Origin: Planctomycetota bacterium
Lineage (GTDB): Bacteria > Planctomycetota > UBA1135 > UBA2386
Reading direction: 5' to 3'
NCBI GenBank assembly: GCA_020425885.1
Contig: JAGQRA010000185.1
Coordinates: 1-16,856, forward strand
DNA length: 16,856 bases
Below the pieces are notes generated by a model. That model did not search any database, was not told where the DNA came from, and worked only from the letters and a program-made list of their open reading frames with translations. Shown here one piece after another: positions 13,648 to 16,856 of this stretch; position 1 is the stretch's first letter; each line of letters opens with the position of its first letter. The position numbers were made by a program, and so were the translations under genes.

Positions 13648-15050
13648 TCGTCATGAAGTTCGGCGGTTCGTCGGTCGGCAACGCCGATCGCATGCGCATC
13701 GTCTGCGCCCTGGTCGCCAAGGCTCGCCATCGTCGGCCGTGCATCGTGCTGTCGGCGATGGCCAAGACCACCGACGCGTTGTTCGCCGCGGCGCGGACGG
13801 CCCGGACCGGCGACGGCGAGGCCGCGCTGCGCCTGGTCGAACCGGCGTTCGAGCTCGCGGTCGCGACGGCGACGACGGCGCTCGCCGCACCTGAGGCCAC
13901 GCTCGCGACCATCGCCGTGCTGCGCGAGGAGGTCTGCGTGCTGCTGCGCGGCACGGCGCTGCTGCGCGAGCTGACGCCGCGCACCTGCGATGCCATCGTC
14001 GCCCACGGCGAACGGATCTCGACCGCGCTGCTGACGGCGATGCTCGGCGAGTTCGGCGTCACGACCGTCGAGGTCGACGCCCGCGGCGTGATCCGCACCG
14101 ACGATCGCTTCGGCAACGCCCGTCCCGATCGCGACGCGATCAAGGCGCTCGCCGCCGAGCACATCGCGCCCGCTCTCGGCCGCGGCGAGGTGGTCGTCAC
14201 CCAGGGCTACGTCGGCGGCAGCGCGCAGGGCTTCACCACGACGCTGGGCCGCGGCGGCAGCGACTGGTCGGCGGCGCTGCTCGGCCGCGCACTCGGCGCC
14301 GAGGAGGTGCAGATCTGGACCGACGTCGAAGGCGTGCTGACGGCCGACCCGCGCACGGTGCCCGGCGCGCGCCCGGTGCCGGTGCTGAGCCCCGCCGAAG
14401 CCGCCGAGCTCGCCGCCTTCGGCGCCCGCGTGCTGCACCCGGCGACGATCCAGCCAGCACTCGAGGCTGGCATCCCGGTCACGGTGCGTCACACCCTGAT
14501 CCCGGACGGCGCGTTCACGACGATCGACCCCGGCCGGCATCAGGCCGCGCGCGGTGTCGCCGCGCTGGCCAGCCGCGGCCCGGTGACGGTGCTGACCATG
14601 ACCAGCACGCGCATGCTCGCCGCGGCCGGCTATCTCTCCCGCTTGTTCGCGGTGTTCGGCGAGCTCGACATCTGCGTCGACCTCGTCGTCACCGCCGAGG
14701 TCTCGGTCGCCTGCACGGTCGAACCCGACGCCCCGATCGACCGCCTCATCACCGCGCTCGAGGGCCTGGCCCGCGTCGAGGTCGCCGCCGATCGCGCCAT
14801 CGTGGTCGCCGTCGGCGAAGGCCTGCGCCGCACGCCGATGGTGATCGAACGTGCCTGTCGCGCCCTGGCCCCGATCACGCCGGAGCTGCTTTGCATGGGC
14901 GGCAACGAACGCAACCTGTCGTTCGTCGTCCGGCAGGCCGAGGTCGACGGTGCGATCCGGCGGCTGCACGACGAGTTCTTCACCACCGTGGTCGATCCGA
15001 CCCGCGATCTCGCCGCGGGTGACCGCGCGACCAGCGAGGCGGCATCATGA
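13644..15050 (+). CDS. lysC: Aspartate kinase, lysine-sensitive LysC type
   Basis: A 468-residue monofunctional aspartokinase, which phosphorylates aspartate at the start of the lysine/threonine/methionine pathway. The catalytic domain carries KFGGSSV (5-11), HGERIST, RGGSDWSA (203-210) and WTDVEGVLTADPR. From residue 314 two ACT domains follow. The first contains TSTRMLAAAGYLSRLF and VVTAEVSVA (348-356), closely matching the lysine-binding segment of E. coli AKIII, so feedback inhibition by lysine is predicted. No homoserine dehydrogenase is fused. ATG 13644 overlaps the dapE stop (ATGA), with GGAG at 13634-13637; ATG 13653 is a less likely alternative. It is translationally coupled to dapE and dapB. 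Confidence 0.95.
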   Translation: MIVMKFGGSSVGNADRMRIVCALVAKARHRRPCIVLSAMAKTTDALFAAARTARTGDGEAALRLVEPAFELAVATATTALAAPEATLATIAVLREEVCVLLRGTALLRELTPRTCDAIVAHGERISTALLTAMLGEFGVTTVEVDARGVIRTDDRFGNARPDRDAIKALAAEHIAPALGRGEVVVTQGYVGGSAQGFTTTLGRGGSDWSAALLGRALGAEEVQIWTDVEGVLTADPRTVPGARPVPVLSPAEAAELAAFGARVLHPATIQPALEAGIPVTVRHTLIPDGAFTTIDPGRHQAARGVAALASRGPVTVLTMTSTRMLAAAGYLSRLFAVFGELDICVDLVVTAEVSVACTVEPDAPIDRLITALEGLARVEVAADRAIVVAVGEGLRRTPMVIERACRALAPITPELLCMGGNERNLSFVVRQAEVDGAIRRLHDEFFTTVVDPTRDLAAGDRATSEAAS

Positions 15051-15772
15051 GTTCGCTGCGCATCGGTGTGTTCGGCAAGGGCCGGCTCGGTGGCGCCATC
15101 GCCGAACGGGCAGGCGCCATGCTGGCCTGGAACGTCACGCGCGAGCTGCCACCGACCGGCGCCGATGTCGCCATCGAGGCCTCGAGCGGCAGCGTCGTCG
15201 CCGATCGCCTGCAATGGGCGCTCGAGACCGGCACGCCGCTCGTCATCGGCAGCACCGGCTACGACGTGCCCGACCTGGCCGCGCAGGTCGGCGATCGCAT
15301 CGGCGTCGTCACCGCACCCAACTTCTCGCTCGGCATCGCCCTCGTGCGCCGGTTCGCGCTCGTGCTGGCGCGCTTCAGCGCGCTCGATCCGCGGCGCGAT
15401 CCCTACATCGTCGAGCATCACCACGGCCGCAAGCACGACGCGCCGTCGGGGACGGCGAAGCTGCTCGCCGAGACGATGCTCGAAGGCTGCGCGCGCAAGA
15501 CCGCGTGGTCGATGGGCGGACCGCTGCAACCGCACGAGCTCAGCGTCGCCGCGATCCGCGCCGGTTCGACCTACAGCGAACACCGCATCGGCATCGACGC
15601 GCCGGCCGAGGTCCTCGAGCTGGTGCACACCGCCCGCAGCGCCGCGGCCTTCGCCGACGGCGCGATCGCCGCGGCTCACTGGATCCACAACAGGAAGGGA
15701 GTCTTCACCATGGACGACGTCGCCCGCAGCGTGCTCGACCCCCTGTTCGCCGGTTTGGGAGGCAACCCATGA
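15047..15772 (+). CDS. dapB: 4-hydroxy-tetrahydrodipicolinate reductase
   Basis: A 241-residue NAD(P)H-dependent reductase of the DAP pathway. The nucleotide-binding loop reads GVFGKGRLGGAI (GxGRxG type). GSTGY and APNFSLGI are family motifs, and the active-site signature EHHHGRKHDAPSGTA holds the catalytic histidines (H124-H126) and K129. It is about 30 residues shorter than E. coli DapB; most of the missing part lies between the first helix and AIEASS, where other members carry the loop that selects NADH or NADPH. The ATG overlaps the lysC stop (ATGA), with GAGG at 15036-15039. Its product follows directly from that of DapA, encoded next. Confidence 0.95.
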   Translation: MSSLRIGVFGKGRLGGAIAERAGAMLAWNVTRELPPTGADVAIEASSGSVVADRLQWALETGTPLVIGSTGYDVPDLAAQVGDRIGVVTAPNFSLGIALVRRFALVLARFSALDPRRDPYIVEHHHGRKHDAPSGTAKLLAETMLEGCARKTAWSMGGPLQPHELSVAAIRAGSTYSEHRIGIDAPAEVLELVHTARSAAAFADGAIAAAHWIHNRKGVFTMDDVARSVLDPLFAGLGGNP

Positions 15773-16665
15773 ACATGCAATGTCGCGGTCTCGGCGTCGC
15801 GCTGGCGACGCCATTCCTGAACGATGGCAGCCTCGACGTGGCCGGACTCGGCCGTCTCTGCCACCACGTCACCGGCGGCGGCGCCGACTTCCTGGTCGCG
15901 CTCGGTTCGACCGGCGAGGCGGCGATGCTCGACGACGCTGAACGCGACGAGATCGTGGCCGCGGTGCGGGCGCACGCCGAACGGACGCCGGTCGTCGTCG
16001 GCACCGGCGCGTCGTCGACCGCGCACGCCGTGGCCCAGACCCGACGCGCCGCCGCGCTCGGCGCCGACGGCGCCCTCGTCGTCGTGCCGCCCTACACGCG
16101 ACCGACGCAGCAGGGTCTGGTGGCGCACTTCCGCGCCATCGCCGAAGCCGTGCCCGAGCTGCCGATCATCCTCTACAACGTGCCGAGCCGGGCCGCGACC
16201 AACATGCTGCCGGCGACGGTCTCGCTGCTGTGGCAGCTGCCCAACATCGTGGCGATCAAGGAATCGTCGGGCGACCTCGGCCAGATCGCGCGCATCGCCG
16301 CCGAGCTGCCGAGCGGCAAGACCCTGCTCGCCGGTGACGATGCGCTCGCGCTGCCGACGATCGCCGTCGGCGGTCACGGCCTGGTCTCCGTCGCCGGCAA
16401 CATCGTGCCCGCGCTGATGCGCGATCTCGTCGCCACGGCGCGCTCGGGTGCGGTCGAACAGGCGCAGGCCCAGTTCGCCGCGCTGCTGCCGTTGTTCGAA
16501 GCGCTGTCGCTCGAGCCCAACCCGATCCCGATCAAGACCGCGCTGGCCATCCTCGGCATCGCCGAGCCGGTGATGCGACTGCCGTTGCTGGCCGCCGGCG
16601 CCACCACCCGCGAACGGCTGCAGCAGGCGATCGCCGGCCTGCGCACGGAGGTGCTGCATGGCTGA
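15769..16665 (+). CDS. dapA: 4-hydroxy-tetrahydrodipicolinate synthase
   Basis: A 298-residue class I aldolase-fold (TIM barrel) enzyme that condenses aspartate semialdehyde with pyruvate. Key features are GSTGEAAML (the GTTGE region), YNVPSRAATN with Y136 and R141, and VAIKESSGD with the Schiff-base lysine K164, all at the usual spacing. Length is normal for the family. ATG 15769 overlaps the dapB stop (ATGA) and has a strong ribosome site, GGGAGG at 15757-15762. Related N-acetylneuraminate lyases share the fold, but the operon makes DapA the clear choice. Confidence 0.96.
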   Translation: MNMQCRGLGVALATPFLNDGSLDVAGLGRLCHHVTGGGADFLVALGSTGEAAMLDDAERDEIVAAVRAHAERTPVVVGTGASSTAHAVAQTRRAAALGADGALVVVPPYTRPTQQGLVAHFRAIAEAVPELPIILYNVPSRAATNMLPATVSLLWQLPNIVAIKESSGDLGQIARIAAELPSGKTLLAGDDALALPTIAVGGHGLVSVAGNIVPALMRDLVATARSGAVEQAQAQFAALLPLFEALSLEPNPIPIKTALAILGIAEPVMRLPLLAAGATTRERLQQAIAGLRTEVLHG

Positions 16666-16856
16666 GGCCTGGCTCGAGGACTTCTTCGCCCGCGACGACG
16701 CGGCGTTGGCCGCCGACGACCGCTGGCCCGAGGCCCACGCCGCGCTGCTCGCCGGACTCGAGCGGGGCGAGATCCGGGCCGCGCACCGCGCCGCCGACGG
16801 CACCTGGTGCGCCAACACCTGGGTCAAGCGCGCCATCCTGCTCGGCTTCCGCCGCA
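16658..16856 (+). CDS. dapD: Tetrahydrodipicolinate N-succinyltransferase, N-terminal part (runs off window)
   Basis: The first 66 codons of a gene cut by the right edge. The translation (ALLAGLERGEIRAAHR, then DGTWCANTWVKRAILLGFR) aligns by eye with the N-terminal helical domain of DapD, where E. coli has a similar LLDSG...GQWVTHQWLKKAVLLSF segment. The acyltransferase left-handed beta-helix would lie beyond the window. ATG 16658 overlaps the end of dapA by eight bases and has GGAGG at 16647-16651. DapD makes the N-succinyl intermediate that DapE later hydrolyses, which supports the succinylase variant of the pathway. Confidence 0.85.
   Translation, partial: MAEAWLEDFFARDDAALAADDRWPEAHAALLAGLERGEIRAAHRAADGTWCANTWVKRAILLGFRR

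Noticed and set aside
13452..14969. A minus-strand open frame of 505 codons opposite lysC
   Set aside because: It covers aspartate kinase on the other strand and shows only charged low-complexity sequence.
1..16856. CRISPR arrays, prophage, insertion sequences, rRNA or tRNA genes
   Set aside because: No regularly spaced direct repeats, integrase, transposase, capsid genes or structural RNA signatures were seen in either strand.

Overview
This is a strongly GC-rich bacterial window with dense coding on both strands, frequent GTG starts, G/C third positions and overlapping operon junctions. Several gene families point to a planctomycete (Planctomycetota). These are a WD40-type membrane Ser/Thr kinase divergent from an ECF-like sigma factor, exported proteins with a C-terminal beta-rich module opening with an SFGTGC-type motif, and a large glycine-rich Ig-like lipoprotein. 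The phylum is inferred from family recognition only; no rRNA or tRNA gene was seen.

Layout. (1) At 1-3073 a protein kinase (minus strand, cut by the left edge) is divergent from a sigma factor: a predicted signalling pair. (2) At 3092-8710 two exported proteins are divergent. One is a serine hydrolase built like fungal polyglycine hydrolases (five tandem WWWY-type repeats plus a class A beta-lactamase-like domain). The other is a lipoprotein with two Ig-like domains and long polyglycine tracts. This pair is the most interesting part of the window. (3) At 8847-10841 lies a MarR regulator, a DoxX membrane protein and a LigB-type extradiol dioxygenase with a Tat lipoprotein signal. A near-identical palindromic motif precedes marR and overlaps the doxX start, which suggests one MarR regulon. 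(4) At 10991-12085, on the minus strand, is an unrecognised lipoprotein with a C-terminal membrane helix. (5) At 12086-12579 is an apparently non-coding leader containing GC-rich hairpins. (6) From 12580 to the right edge runs a tightly coupled lysine/diaminopimelate operon, dapE-lysC-dapB-dapA-dapD (dapD partial), in which every gene overlaps the next and has a good Shine-Dalgarno sequence.

How the genes work together. The operon supplies aspartate phosphorylation, tetrahydrodipicolinate formation, and the succinylation and desuccinylation steps of DAP/lysine synthesis. Its aspartate kinase has the ACT signature of lysine-inhibited LysC. The MarR locus looks like a small response module for an aromatic or quinone-type compound. 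The kinase and sigma factor probably transmit an envelope or cytoplasmic signal to transcription. Whether the hydrolase and the glycine-tract lipoprotein act on each other is a hypothesis raised here, not something the sequence shows.
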